Positions 31,967-42,322 of a stretch of 64,000 nt of DNA are shown one piece after another. Position 1 is the first letter of the stretch; each line of letters opens with the position of its first letter. Made by a program: the position numbers and the translations under genes. The DNA comes from Melieria omissa. Taxonomy: Eukaryota; Arthropoda; Insecta; Diptera; Ulidiidae. The stretch is from positions 89,889,648 through 89,953,647 of the forward strand of contig OZ020267.1 in assembly GCA_963971225.1 (NCBI GenBank), written 5' to 3'. The notes below the pieces were generated by a model that was not told where the DNA came from, did not search any database, and saw only the letters and a list, made by a program, of their open reading frames with translations.

Positions 31967-31977
31967 GTGGTGGGCAG

Positions 31978-32458
31978 TGTAACGTTAAGACAGTCTGTCG
32001 CTGTGCAAGGCAACCCTGTCACTACGCGCCGTGCCATAATTCAACCTGGCAATGATGACCGCGATAATGGAAACTTTTAGTCCAACCTGGCAATGAGGGA
32101 AACTTTTAGTCCAACCTGGCAATGATGGAAACTTTTAGTCCAACCTGGCAATGATGGTTGCGATCATCATGGGAACCTTGAGTCCACTCTGGAATGTGCG
32201 AGAACGATCTGCGCGATGGCCGGACAGGTATAAAAGGCAGCCGGGTGCGGCGCAGCGAGTCAGTCTTGGCTTAGACAAGTGAAGGTGCCACACGGAGTAA
32301 TTAAGCAAATAATTAATAAAGACAGTAAAGTGTGAAATTTGTGGAATAAAATGATTGTTGGTTTTCATTGACTGCGTTTGGATAATTAAAGTTGTTTTAT
32401 CTACAAATTGCACAATCCAGTGATTTGTACTAGCCCACTAGAACTAGCATTCGTAACA
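31978..32458 (+). repeat. 3' LTR of Gypsy A copy 2
   Basis: 481 bp, TGTAACGTTAAG to CATTCGTAACA. Contains TATA box GGTATAAAAGGCAG near 32228. An AACTTTTAGTCCAACCTGGCAATGATG-like phrase is repeated about three times at 32065-32160, making this LTR longer than those of copy 1. Confidence 0.9.
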
Positions 32459-33068
32459 ATATCAACAAAATACGGAATCATTTGATATTAATACTGATTT
32501 ACCGACATGTACCGTAGCTTCGTTTTGTAAGTTTAGTGGGCACGAAAAGTGGGCGTGGTCGATTATATTATAGCCTATGTTTGCCGCAATGACACGCTGA
32601 ATCGTTTGGTGCCTCTATTGTTATGACAAATATACCATGGCTGATTTGTTATTATAGTGGGCGTGGCGAAAAGGCATATCAGGTGGGCGTGGTCAATATT
32701 ATATATCCTATGTTAACATCAACGAAACACGGAATCATTTGATATTAATACTGATTTACCGACATATACCGTAGCTTCGTTTTGTAAGTTTAATGGGCAC
32801 GGAAAGTAGGCGTGGCCGATCATATTATAGCCTATGTTTGCCGCAATGACACGCTGAATCGTTTGATACCCATATTGCCTTACAAAAGCATACCATAGAT
32901 GAGTTTTGTTACCATAGTGGGCGTAATAAGGGGGCGTGGTCAATCTCATATAGCCTAAAAAATAGCCTAAATTGTAAAAAATTTTTGGTGCTTATTTCAT
33001 CTAAATCGGTTCAGTGGTTTTTGCCTGATTGTGGCCCAAAAAACGTCACACTTGTTTTTATATAATAG

Positions 33069-33266
33069 TGTTACGAATACTAGTTCTAGTGGGCTGATAC
33101 GTATCACTGGATTGTGCAATTTGTAAATAAAACAACTGTAATTATCCAAACGCAGTTAATAAACTAAACCAACAATCACTTTATTTCACAATTTACACTT
33201 CACTGTCTTTACACTTAAGTATTTGCTCGATTACTCCGTGTGGCACCTTCACTAGTCAAAATCAGG
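33069..33266 (-). repeat. Partial LTR at the left of Gypsy copy 3
   Basis: Starts TGTTACGAATACTAGTTCTA and follows the LTR consensus to ACTAGTCAAAATCAG, where the 33267-33752 element takes over. The rest of the LTR and the end of pol are missing. Confidence 0.85.
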
Positions 33267-33752
33267 GGTGGCTTTCCATAATCCGATATCGAGCAAATAA
33301 ATGTATCAAACTATCGTTTTTGCTTTTCGTAACACAAATTCTCGTCGTGTCATATCGAACGCACGATACAAAACGCTCGATACCAATTTTGCTCTCGTTT
33401 TGCTTTTTCTCTATTGTCAATCGTAACAAAATGTATGAATGAAATTTGAATTTTTTGAATTTTAAAATATATATATAATTTTTATTTGGAGTCAACAAAC
33501 GCACTCTGCTAAAGATGCTAATAGAATTCATTGACTGGGGTTCGCGACCAAACTCCTCCAAAAACAATAAATAGCCCTAATCGTACATTTTTATTCATGA
33601 AAAATTTTTTTATTTGTTTATTTTCAAAACTTCACTTTTACAATTTTCTTCATTTTGTTTACTTCCCGCTGCTTCTGAGTGCTCCAAAGTACATTCCACA
33701 CACTTCCCCAAAAATGAAAACGAGAGTTCTCATATCGAGTTACGGAAAGCGA
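33267..33752. mobile_element. Small inverted-repeat element (MITE), family unknown
   Basis: Left GCTTTCCATAATCCGATATC and right GATATGAG-type complement (CTCATATCGAGTTACGGAAAGC on the plus strand read outward) form an imperfect terminal inverted repeat of about 22 bp. The interior has no coding frame. I could not identify a target duplication, and flanking Gypsy sequence is missing around it. Confidence 0.55.
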
Positions 33753-33784
33753 AACTGTCTCGTTGAGCGTTCTGTATATCACGT

Positions 33785-36660
33785 CGTTAATCCAAGTCAC
33801 GACTTCGTACGTCCTTCCCATGACGCTTGAAGTTTCGGAGATAAACCTTTCCTCCGCTGCGGGTTGTAGAGCATTACCAGATGGCCTTCTTGGAACCCTG
33901 CTGAGTTGGCCCGTAGATCATATCTGGCTTTCACCTTATCGCTGACCAGTTTGGTGCGGCTCCTTATAAACTGGTGAATTTCCTCCTGTGCAGAACACTG
34001 CTCAGGCTGAAGCCATCAGGAACAGGGGGATATGCGTGTCCCAATCCTTTTGATTCCTGCCTACCACTTTCCGCAGGTATTCTTCCAGTGTCCGGTTAAA
34101 GCGTTCCACCATGCCGTCGGACTGTGGGTGCAAAAGATTGGTACGAGTTTTCTTTATCCCCAGCAGCTCACACACTTCCTTGAATTCCACAGACTTGAAA
34201 TTCCGGCCTTGATCTGAGTGCAACTCCAACGGAACTCCGAACCGGGCTACCCAGTTGTTTACCAGCTTTTCCGAGATCGTAGTGGCCTCCTGGTTAGGAA
34301 TAGGGTACACTTCGGGCCATTTGCTGAAGTAATCCATTACAACCAGCACATATTTGTTGCCTTGAGTGCTAGTTGGGAATGGGCCGGCGACGTCCATAGC
34401 AATCCGCTCGAAGGGCGCTCCCACGTTGTACTGCTGCATGCGGCCTCGAGATTTTCTTGTCGGCCCTTTCGCGGCTGAACATCGGTCGCAGCTCTTAATC
34501 CACTCGGCTACAGACTCCTGACATCCTACCCAGTAGAATCGTCTTTTTATTTTGGCGACGGTTTTGGTGATACCCAGGTGCCCTCCACTGGAGTCGTTAT
34601 CCGACCATCCGCGCTCTCCCATTCGCGGTAGAGGCATCCTTCCTTCAGCCGCAGACTTTTCCACTGTGCCCAGTAAGCCTTAGCGATTGGGCTTTCACCG
34701 GCCATCCCCTGCCAGTCTGGACGTGTGCCTTGCTCCTTGCCTTCGACGATTTTTGCAAGATCCGCATCCTCACGCTGGTCTTTTTGTAGCCTCTCCGCAG
34801 ACCACTCTTCCTCTGGCATAACGCTTCTTTGCTTTCGGCTCGCGAGCACTGCTTGCATTCGACTTTGCACGGACGGCGTGACAAGGCATCGGCATTTCCA
34901 TGGCTACTGCTCTTGCGATGCTCTATCGTGTAGTCGTAGCTCTGCAGTCGCTCGATCCACCGCGCCAATTGCCCTTCAGGATCTTTAAAGTTCAGGAGAC
35001 ATCTCAATGCCGCATGATCTGTGCGCAAGCGAAACCTTTGTCCATACAGATATTTGTGGAAGTATTTTACGCAGTCCAATACCGCCAGCAGTTCTCTCCG
35101 TGTCACACAGTAGGCGTTCCGGTTTCGATAGAACCCTACTGTAGTACGCTTGTTCCTAGCCGTCTATTATCTGTGATAAAACACCGCCAATACTATTCCC
35201 GCTTGCATCTGTATCCAGCATACACATCTCCCCAGGCACGGGGAAGGCCAGAATTGGAGCTCTGCACAATTTTTCCTTCAGACGTGCAAAAGCCTTTTTC
35301 TGCTCTTCGTTCTACTCGAAAGCTTGGCTCTTTTTCATCAGTTTGTGCAAGCTGCTGGCTCTGTTCGCGAATCCCGGAACAAATCGGCGGGAGTATGTGC
35401 AAAGGCCCAGGAAACTGCGGAGTTCGTGTAGATTGCGTGGCCGAGGCCACTCCTTCACCGCCGTGATTTTGCCTTCTTCCGTATGTACTCCGCGGGCGGA
35501 AACCGTATGACCCAGATACTTGACTTCCTGTTGGAACAGCGAACACTTCTTTGGCTTGAGTTTAAGCCCAGCTTTTTGTATCCGCTCGAATACCTCCTTC
35601 AGCTTTCCCAGGTGGTCGTCGAAGCTTTTGCCCATCACGATTATGTCGTCGAGGTACACCAGGCACGTCCGCCAATGCAGCCCTTTTAGGACGCGTTCCA
35701 TTAGCCGCTCGAATGGTGCTGGTGCGTTGCAGAGCCCAAACGGCATGACGGTGAACTGCCACAAACCATCGCCAACACTGAAAGCCGTTTTCTCCTTGTC
35801 CTTGTCTGCAAGCTCTACCTGCCAATAGCCGCTGCGTAAGTCGAGCGTGGAGAACCACTGTGTGCCTGACAGTATGTCCAGTGTGTCATCGATCCGCGGT
35901 AGTGGATAACTGTCCTTCTGGGTCACGTCATTGTGCTTCCGATAATCCACACAAAGTCGGGTACTGCCATCTTTTTTCTTGACTAGCACGACCGGCGAGC
36001 ACCAGGGGCCCGAAGAAGGCTCTATGACTTCTTCTTCCCGCATGTTTTCGTTAAAATTTGTGTCCTCTTCCCTCTTGGCCAGAGGAACTCGTCTTGGTTG
36101 TTGGCGAATCGGTTTTGCACTTCCGGTGTCGGTGTTGTGCTTCACTATGGCTATTCTTCCGCCTGCTTCTTCCTCAAATATTGACCCATAGTGTTGCAGG
36201 AGTGACCTCGCCTTCTGTTTCTGCTTGGCCATCAACTCGCTGCTCCACTGGTTCTCTTGCGGTATGACTTCTATGTTGAAACCGTCTCGTCTTTCCCGAC
36301 ATATCTGGATGCATTCAGGGGGTTCAGTATTCTGACTGGTATTCTTCCATTTTTAGGTTCCACTGATGTAGGTCCGATGATGATGTTGTGGTGTCCTTGG
36401 TTTGGTGCTTCTACAACCCACAACCGACTCGTCCCATCGTCCTCGTCCACCTTTGCCCACACAACCGCCTGAATTCGCTGGTATCGTCCGGTGTTGACAC
36501 GATACAACCTTCCTTACCGCCACGCTTCGCTCATAGCCAGTGTGCAGCGGAAATTCAACGTTCAACAACGTGCCTAATCATGAAATCCACGCCGATAATG
36601 ACGTCATCCATTATATCCGCGACGATGAACTCATGTTCCAGGCTGCTGGTGCCGATAGCA
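33785..36660 (-). pseudogene. pol: Gypsy A copy 3 Pol (RT, RNase H, integrase), frameshifted
   Basis: Frame 35312-36235 is a nearly complete RT with LDLRSGYWQVELA, MPFGLCNAPAPFERLM and the catalytic YLDD. It fills the gap deleted in copy 1. RNase H lies at 34645-35106 (RRELLAVLDCVK, TDHAALRCLL). Integrase is at 34002-34664 with H-H-C-C, D (AMDVAGPFP), D (LHSDQGRNF) and E (MVERFNRTLEEY), then decays; the C-terminal part is short. Several frameshifts and a deletion near 34600 separate these frames. The protease is on the far side of the LINE insert (about 42120-42300). Confidence 0.9.
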
Positions 36661-36758
36661 ATCGTTTTTGTAGGTAGGTAGGTTAGGCTGGCTGACCCTC
36701 GGGGGGGTCTCACATAGACCATATTGGTCAATAGTGGTACCAGAAAGGTTCTGGAGCT

Positions 36759-37580
36759 TCAGACCTGTATGTAGTTTGTCAAAAACGTTTTGGCAAATCT
36801 AAGTAAGTCGCTGCTTTTTTGTTCCGCGACTCTTTCCAAGGAAGGGAACGACGCGGATCCGGGGCAGCTGACCCGTGATCTGTAGAGAGCAGGGCAGTGG
36901 CACAGCAAATGCTCCAGGGTACCCTTGGCACTGTCTTCACCACATCTTGTGCATGCATCACTTGGTACCAAGCCAAGTTTGGCAGCGTGGGACGGTGTCA
37001 GACAGTGTCCCGTGAGTATCCCGGTCAATAGTTTGCAATCATCTCTTCGGAGTGATAGTACAAACTCTGTGTTGTTGACATTATGTTCGCGAAGCATGAT
37101 TTTTGCTGTCCTGTGAGATGTAGATCTCTCCCACATGGACGCCGCTTCACGAATCATATTCTCTTCTATTTCCGTCTTGAGCGTGGAGAGGGGTGGATGG
37201 ATGTCTGGCTCGCTAACCGTAGGCAGTCGTGCCCCGGCTTTGGCGAGCGCATCAGCCTTCTCATTTCCCTCAACTCCTTTGTGACCCGGTACCCAATAGA
37301 TAGTGACCACTCTGTTGCGACAGAGTTCGTCCAATTTGGTTTTGCAGTTCCGTACGCATATCGAGTTTGACAATACCCCAGCTGCTGCTTTTATGGCTGC
37401 TTGGCTGTCGATATAGATGTTTATTCGAGAGTCTGGAGGGGTGCGACCCATTGCTAGTTGCGCCGCTCTTGTGGCAGCGTGTACCTCTGCTTGGAAGATG
37501 CTGCAGTAGTCCGGGAGCCGGAAAGACTGTTGAAGGTCAAGTTCCGGACAGAAAACTGCAGATCCCACTCCCTCTGTCAT
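36759..37580 (-). pseudogene. LOA LINE ORF2, RNase H and C-terminal region
   Basis: The frame begins at MTEGVGSAVF (the DGSKM that normally precedes it is upstream in the same area). It carries EVHAATRAAQLAM, the YIDSQAA motif, WVPGHKGVEGNEKAD and a C-terminal Cys/His pattern (CTRCGEDSAKGTLEHLLCHC). RNase H removes RNA from the hybrid during reverse transcription. It is separated from RT by a frameshift near 37600. Confidence 0.88.
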
Positions 37581-37602
37581 CTTGGATCCATCCGTGAACA
37601 GG

Positions 37603-39076
37603 TTATAGGATTGACGGCCGGGCTCGAGCCCCTGTCGCCACCCATCCGGTTCTAGGATCCCACGTGATCCTAGAAGTTGTTGATCCTAGAAGTTTGAAGT
37701 TGAAATTGGCTTGAGGTACGGCGTAGTCTGAGCTTTCGCTCACCCCTGCGTGTAACCTGCTGTGGCCGTAATGTCGTAGCGTGAGCTGTCCAGTTACCTT
37801 AAGTCTAAGCGCCGCCTTTTTAGCGACGCTTTTCGCAGTCAGACCAATTGGATAAAATCCCAAGATTTTGTCCAGTGTCGCTGTCGGAGTGGTGCGCATT
37901 GCGCCTGTTATACACAACCCAGCGGCTCTCTGTACAGTCTCGAGTCTTTTGGCATAGGTCTTCTTATCCACCGCAGTCCACCATACTATGATCCCGTAGA
38001 GCATAATGGGTCTAATCACTGCAGTGTAAATCCAATGTGTGAGACGGGGGGATAAGCACCAAGTCTTACCGAGCATTTTCCTGCAAGCGTATAAGGCGTT
38101 CAAGGCTTTCCTTTTCCTGTCTTCCACATTCAATTTCCACGACAGTTTACTGTCCAAGATGACTCCTAGGTACTTAGTAGATGTTTTGGGGGTGAGTGTG
38201 GTGTTGTTCAGTTTGGGAGGAAGCCAGGTTGGGATCTTGTACTTTGTGGTAAAAAGAACTAAGTCCGTCTTGTCTGGGTTTGTTTCCAGTCCCACAGTCT
38301 TTGCCCAGTTGTTAATCACTTTCAGTGTCCTCTCGAGTACTTGGCTCATTGAGGTGAGACACCTGCCTGAGACGACAACGGCGAGGTCATCCGCATATGC
38401 GGTTAGCCTTGGCCCCCCGTCCCTCAGCTTTAAAAGGATCTTGTTAACGACTAGATTCCATAGTAACGGAGAGAGCACACCCCCCTGGGGGTGCCCCTGT
38501 TCGCCTTCCTCGTCATGGTTGTTGCGCCCCACTCCGCTACCACTGTACGGCAATTCAACAGATTACCAATCCAGTCCTGTATGGGTGGGTGCACCTCAAT
38601 TGATGCAAGGCCTTCCAACAATGCCTCTGTGGAGACATTGTTGAAAGCCCCTGATATGTCGAGGAAGGCTCCCAGCGCGTATTCTTCGTAGTGAAAAGCT
38701 TTTGCTATCTGAAAACCACCTGATGAAGTGCTGTCTCCGTTGACTTGCCTTTCATATAGGCGTGTTGGTTCGTTGATATTAGGCCAGGTGGAACCCTTTC
38801 CTTAATAAACGAGTCTAGCAGTCTTTCAAAGGTCTTCAGTATAAACGAGGTGAGGCTGATGGGCCGATAGTCCTTCGGATACAAATGGCTGCTTTTACTT
38901 GATTTCGGCAAAAATACAACCCTTGATAATCGCCAGTCCATCGGTACATAGTTCAGTCTCAGACAGCTCCTGAAAACGTCCTTGAGCCACGGTATCAGAA
39001 CAGCACTTCCCTTTTGCAGAAGCGCGGGAAAAATGCCGTCCGGACCCGGGGATTTGAAGGGATCGAAAGAGCCCAA
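37603..39076 (-). pseudogene. LOA LINE ORF2, reverse transcriptase domain
   Basis: Two main frames. 38705-39076 has SPGPDGIFPALLQKG and LYPKDYRPISLTSFILKTFE, the N-terminal RT motifs. 37603-38553 has GHPQGGVLSPLLWNLV and the catalytic AYADDLAVVV, then the thumb. A frameshift lies near 38705-38555, where KAFHYEEYALGAFLDISGAF is readable in another frame. A deletion seems to separate RT from the endonuclease. Confidence 0.9.
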
Positions 39077-39102
39077 AGCCCATCGAAGTCTGGATGTGGT
39101 GA

Positions 39103-40128
39103 TTAGGCCCTCACAATTCCCTCACTTCCACAGAAGTTCTGCCAGGAGCTTCTTTTGGCCCTCCGTATCTCTTGTTTGTAGGAGTGAAGTAGTGTCTTGT
39201 ACTCTCTCCAACACTCCGCACAGTCGGCAAGTTTGGCCAGTTTGAAAAACTCTCTAAGTTCTCTTCTTTTCCTACCAATGTCCTTGCTCCACCAGGGCGG
39301 ATAGGATTTTCGTCCTACCGGCCTTGAGGGCGGGCAGGATTCGTGGTAAGCAAGTAGGATCTTTGACGTTAGGAGTTTCGCCTTAGCCTCAACGTCCGAC
39401 CTGGAGAGAGTCTGAGAGGCATTACTCAGATGAGTCTTTAACCGATTTGCATACAGATCCCAGTCCGTATTCCGGGGGTTCCTGAAGACCCTTACTGTAC
39501 GCAACGGTTTAAAGTTGACCGTAAAGTGTATGTAGCTGTGATCAGAGAAGGAGGGTCTTTCCAGCACCCTCCAATCCGAGATCCAGGTATCTGCCCCGTA
39601 AGAAAAAGTAATGTCCAATACGTCTTCCGACGTCGGACCCTTGAAAGTTGGGATGTTCCCTCTATTAGCTATATCTACATTGTTTTGTAATATAAAGTTA
39701 AAAAGGGACTCACCCCGTTCGTTCGTGTCCTTGCTTCCCCACTGAGGGTGGTGCGAATTGGCATCCGCACCTACCACGGCGTCGAAACCTTGTCTGAGGA
39801 CTTCTTCCGTCAGGTGCTGTAGGTCTGTGGGGGGTGCCTCGACGTCGTGGGCCATATAGCACGAGGCCACAAGTCTAAGCTTGTCGTCCCCTTCGATGGC
39901 GACCACCGCCAGGTCATCAGAACTGAAATTAGGTAGAAGATATGCGTTAATATCCTTCCTAACAAGGATGGCAGATCGAATCTTACCTACCGTTGTTGCA
40001 TGGAAAAGATTATAGTTCGTGGACCCTAACCCTGAAACCTTATTTCCGGAGGAAAGCCAGGGTTCCTGGATTAGGGCCACGTCGTAGCTGCCCTCCTCTA
40101 GTGTGAGAAGGAGCTCAGCTGAAGCCAC
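39103..40128 (-). pseudogene. LOA LINE ORF2, apurinic-type endonuclease domain
   Basis: The frame starts next to the ORF1 stop (TAA at 40130-40132) with no ATG, GTG being the first start-like codon; re-initiation is likely. ALIQEPWLSSGNK, VVGADANSHHPQWGS and the terminal SFSDHSYIHF are the E, D/N and SDH motifs of LINE endonucleases, which nick the target. The part 39404-40128 is repeated at 47258-47984. The frame ends at 39103, before RT, by deletion or frameshift. Confidence 0.88.
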
Positions 40129-40129
40129 C

Positions 40130-41758
40130 TTACTGTGGTGGAGGTTGATTTGTAGGACCTTTCCCTTCAGAAGGTACAGTGTCCTTCAGGGTGGGTGTGG
40201 CTGTCACCGCCGACACTCCACCCGTCTCAACCTCCATTTCGTCAATCTTCCCGTCATCAAGCCGAAGCATGAAAGTAGCGTCGGTCATGGGTTCCAGCCC
40301 AAGATCCTTTTCAGCTTCACCTTGAGGTTGATTTGTAGGACCTTTCCCTTCAGAAGGTACAGTGTCCTTCAAGGTGGGTGTGGCTGTCACCGCCGACACT
40401 CCACCCGTCTCAACCTCCATCTCGTCAATCTTCCCGTCGTCTAGCCGAAGCATGATAGTAGCGTCGGTCATGGGTTCCAGCCCAAGATCCTTTTCTGCTT
40501 CACCTGGCTTCAGAGTGTTTTCATTCCCGTCTTTCTGATGACGTTTTTTGAGGCGCAGGTAAACACTACCCGTCCCCCAAGACATCTTTCCGAACCGTTG
40601 ATACAACTTGTCCTCTGCCTCTTTGTTGATTTGGAGGATCAGATCAAGTGTACCGTCGGCGTTGGGTTTCCCCGCGTGGATCATCTTCCAGTCCGTCGTC
40701 GGGACATCGGGATTCTGCCGCTGGAAAAGCAGTAGGGCGTTTTCCGGTTTCACCGCGCTTGGTACACGTACCTTAGCCCGCGGTGGACCGGGAATATCGT
40801 CCCTATCCACTATAACCAGGTTAGCGCCCGGCCACAGTCCTCGTAGTTTCGGGACCACCTCCTTGACCCATTTAAGCGTGAGGTCGTCATTGCACTTTAG
40901 AATCTTGACTCCCCTGTACCACCTCGCTCCTTCAAAGGAGGGCGAAGGTTTGTTAGGTTCGTCGATCGCCTGTGCAACAATGGCCTCGATAATTTTGCTG
41001 TCCACTAGCTTCCACTGTTCCGCCGTCATCTGGCCATTTTCGTGTCGTCGGTCAACGAGCGCCACGGTCAAGTGCCGTTTGGCTACTTCGCTGGTCGTCG
41101 CCACTCTTTTGGACGAGGTCGACCGGTCAGATGGAGTAGCTGTGGTGTGAGTGCAAGGACGTTTGGCCGCGGGTCTTTCTCCCTCCGTGGACCTCTGTCT
41201 CTTCGCCTCCGTTCCCTTCATAGCCGTCGCTACGTTTTCTTCTATTTTGTTCACGAAGGTGGGATGCGTGGTCGCAAACCGTTCGTTTTGCGAGAAGTGC
41301 TCCCTGCCTTTCGTGACCGTCTCAGTTGCCCATCGTAGGTCCTCTCGCTCCGTGGGCGAAAGAGTGTCCTTATTCTCCAGGCGCAACTTGATGCGTATTG
41401 CCGCTTTGTACTGGGCGAGCGCTTTCAGGCCCTCCTTATTGGGCTTCTTCCTTTGCTCGCTCCTACTAGTGGATGCGATGCTCGGGTCGAGAGCCTTCGG
41501 GGACTTCAGCAGCTCCTCCTCAGCTATCGTATTTGTGGTTGCCACGCTGCATACGCTGTCGAGGTCTGAGTCTGTGTCGACTGCAGTACCCCTAGTGACT
41601 AACCTAGCCTTCGTAAAATTTGCAGTCGCATGACGACTGCTAGAGCCTGCAACCACTCTAGCAGAGGTGTGACCGCTGGCGACACGCAGAGGGGAATCAA
41701 ATTCCCCACCGTGCCCGCCGGTGGTAGCAGTCACTTCTTCCACCGACGTTTGGGTCAA
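40130..41758 (-). CDS. LOA LINE ORF1 protein with DUF4780-like domain
   Basis: 542 codons, open throughout. The first 200 residues are Ser/Thr/Lys-rich and low in structure. About 220-400 is a folded region (LTVALVDRRHENGQM ... SWGTGSVYLRLKKRH) that I match from memory to the DUF4780 domain of fly LINE ORF1 proteins; an RNA-binding or nuclear role is inferred. The C-terminus is a 61-residue block (GEAEKDLGLEPMTDAT ... GKGPTNQPQ) present twice in tandem, coded by 40133-40315 and 40316-40498, with only a few changes. There is no zinc knuckle. An almost identical frame is at 47986-49614. Confidence 0.85.
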   Translation of the reverse strand: MTQTSVEEVTATTGGHGGEFDSPLRVASGHTSARVVAGSSSRHATANFTKARLVTRGTAVDTDSDLDSVCSVATTNTIAEEELLKSPKALDPSIASTSRSEQRKKPNKEGLKALAQYKAAIRIKLRLENKDTLSPTEREDLRWATETVTKGREHFSQNERFATTHPTFVNKIEENVATAMKGTEAKRQRSTEGERPAAKRPCTHTTATPSDRSTSSKRVATTSEVAKRHLTVALVDRRHENGQMTAEQWKLVDSKIIEAIVAQAIDEPNKPSPSFEGARWYRGVKILKCNDDLTLKWVKEVVPKLRGLWPGANLVIVDRDDIPGPPRAKVRVPSAVKPENALLLFQRQNPDVPTTDWKMIHAGKPNADGTLDLILQINKEAEDKLYQRFGKMSWGTGSVYLRLKKRHQKDGNENTLKPGEAEKDLGLEPMTDATIMLRLDDGKIDEMEVETGGVSAVTATPTLKDTVPSEGKGPTNQPQGEAEKDLGLEPMTDATFMLRLDDGKIDEMEVETGGVSAVTATPTLKDTVPSEGKGPTNQPPPQ

Positions 41759-42057
41759 TATCCTGACCCGCTCTTTCCCCTTCTTCGACTCCAGACTGGT
41801 TTTTATTTCAGGGACTCCTCCCTTAGCGTTTTATGCCTACCCGCCAGGCACCACTTAGCGTGACTGAGGTAGGACTCCACAAGCCACCCCTCGGGCGGCA
41901 TGTAAGCTGGACCTCAGGCATGACTTGTGGACCCCACCTCACTCTTAGCTAGACATCGCCGTGCCTTGCCAGTTTACCTGCGCATAGACACGGCGGTGCC
42001 CATTGCCCGGTCGGCACCCGCGAGGAGGGTTAAACTAAGTGGATTTTTGCCGACCCG
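41759..42057 (-). other. 5' UTR of the LOA LINE
   Basis: G/C-rich stretch from the 12-bp target duplication to ORF1; expected to hold the internal promoter. No motif I can assign. Intact 5' end shows the insertion was full length. Confidence 0.65.
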
Positions 42058-42119
42058 ATCGTTTTTGTAACTTTCGCTCTTACCGACGAGCGCTAGCCAG
42101 TCGCAGTCCGCAGCTGTAT

Positions 42120-42305
42120 GCCATGCAGCGGTTCCCAGTTCTTCAGCAGCTTCCTTTTTATGATCGAATATGACGCTCCAGTATCCAGTGTCAACACGAA
42201 CAACTTTCCATCTATCCTTCCTTCAATCGTCAAGCTGCTGGGCTGTCGTTTCAGCTGTGAGACAGGGACGGTGGGGCAGCAGATTGTGGGGATCAGCTCA
42301 CGCCC
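42120..42305 (-). pseudogene. Gypsy A copy 3 protease fragment
   Basis: Minus strand, frame with LTIEGRIDGKLFVLTLDTGA, the aspartic protease start. It is cut off from the rest of pol by the LOA insert. Confidence 0.8.
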
Positions 42306-42322
42306 CTTTGGGCTGACCCGTT

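Larger units (their letters stand above)
29520..32458 (+). mobile_element. Gypsy subfamily A copy 2, internally deleted
   Basis: Plus-strand element between target duplications ATAT (29516-29519, 32459-32462). Only 38 bases of the 5' LTR remain before an abrupt join to mid-gag; the 3' LTR is complete. The CCHC knuckle is followed almost directly by the region before integrase, so protease, RT and RNase H are gone. A jockey-like fragment splits the integrase C-terminus. Confidence 0.93.
29155..33000. repeat. About 235-260 bp tandem array split by Gypsy copy 2
   Basis: The phrase CACGCT(A/G)AATCGTTTG recurs at 29154 (partial), 29391, 32593 and 32850. Removing the 2943-bp insertion and its extra target copy gives spacings of about 234-260 bp. 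Units also share TGGGCGTGGTCAAT and GACATGTACCG. Confidence 0.8.
28526..33068 (-). mobile_element. Minus-strand Helitron with satellite, hosting Gypsy copy 2
   Basis: On the minus strand the 3' end reads GTGCAAAGCCGCAGGGCCCT followed by ACTAG and T, the same 3' end as the Helitron at 22932. The 5' side near 33040-33068 (minus TATTATATAAAAACAAGTGT) resembles the start of the other Helitrons but is overrun by the LTR at 33069. The interior holds units like the 260-bp satellite (28600-29150) and a different array (29155-33000). Gypsy copy 2 is inserted at ATAT. Confidence 0.68.
36673..42057 (-). mobile_element. Full-length LOA-like non-LTR retrotransposon
   Basis: 5385 bp on the minus strand, flanked by the exact 12-bp duplication ATCGTTTTTGTA (36661-36672, 42058-42069) in Gypsy copy 3. 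Order: 5' UTR (41759-42057), ORF1, ORF2 with endonuclease, RT and RNase H, and a short 3' UTR. The 3' end is a TACC-type short repeat (CCTAACCTACCTACC) rather than poly(A). ORF2 with RNase H and a DUF4780-type ORF1 points to the LOA group as I know it. ORF2 is broken, so the copy is inactive. Confidence 0.88.

Noticed and set aside
40608..41633. Plus-strand frames of 160-180 codons opposite LINE ORF1 (also 48464-49489)
   Set aside because: They are antisense to an intact 542-codon ORF1; their presence twice only reflects the tandem duplication.
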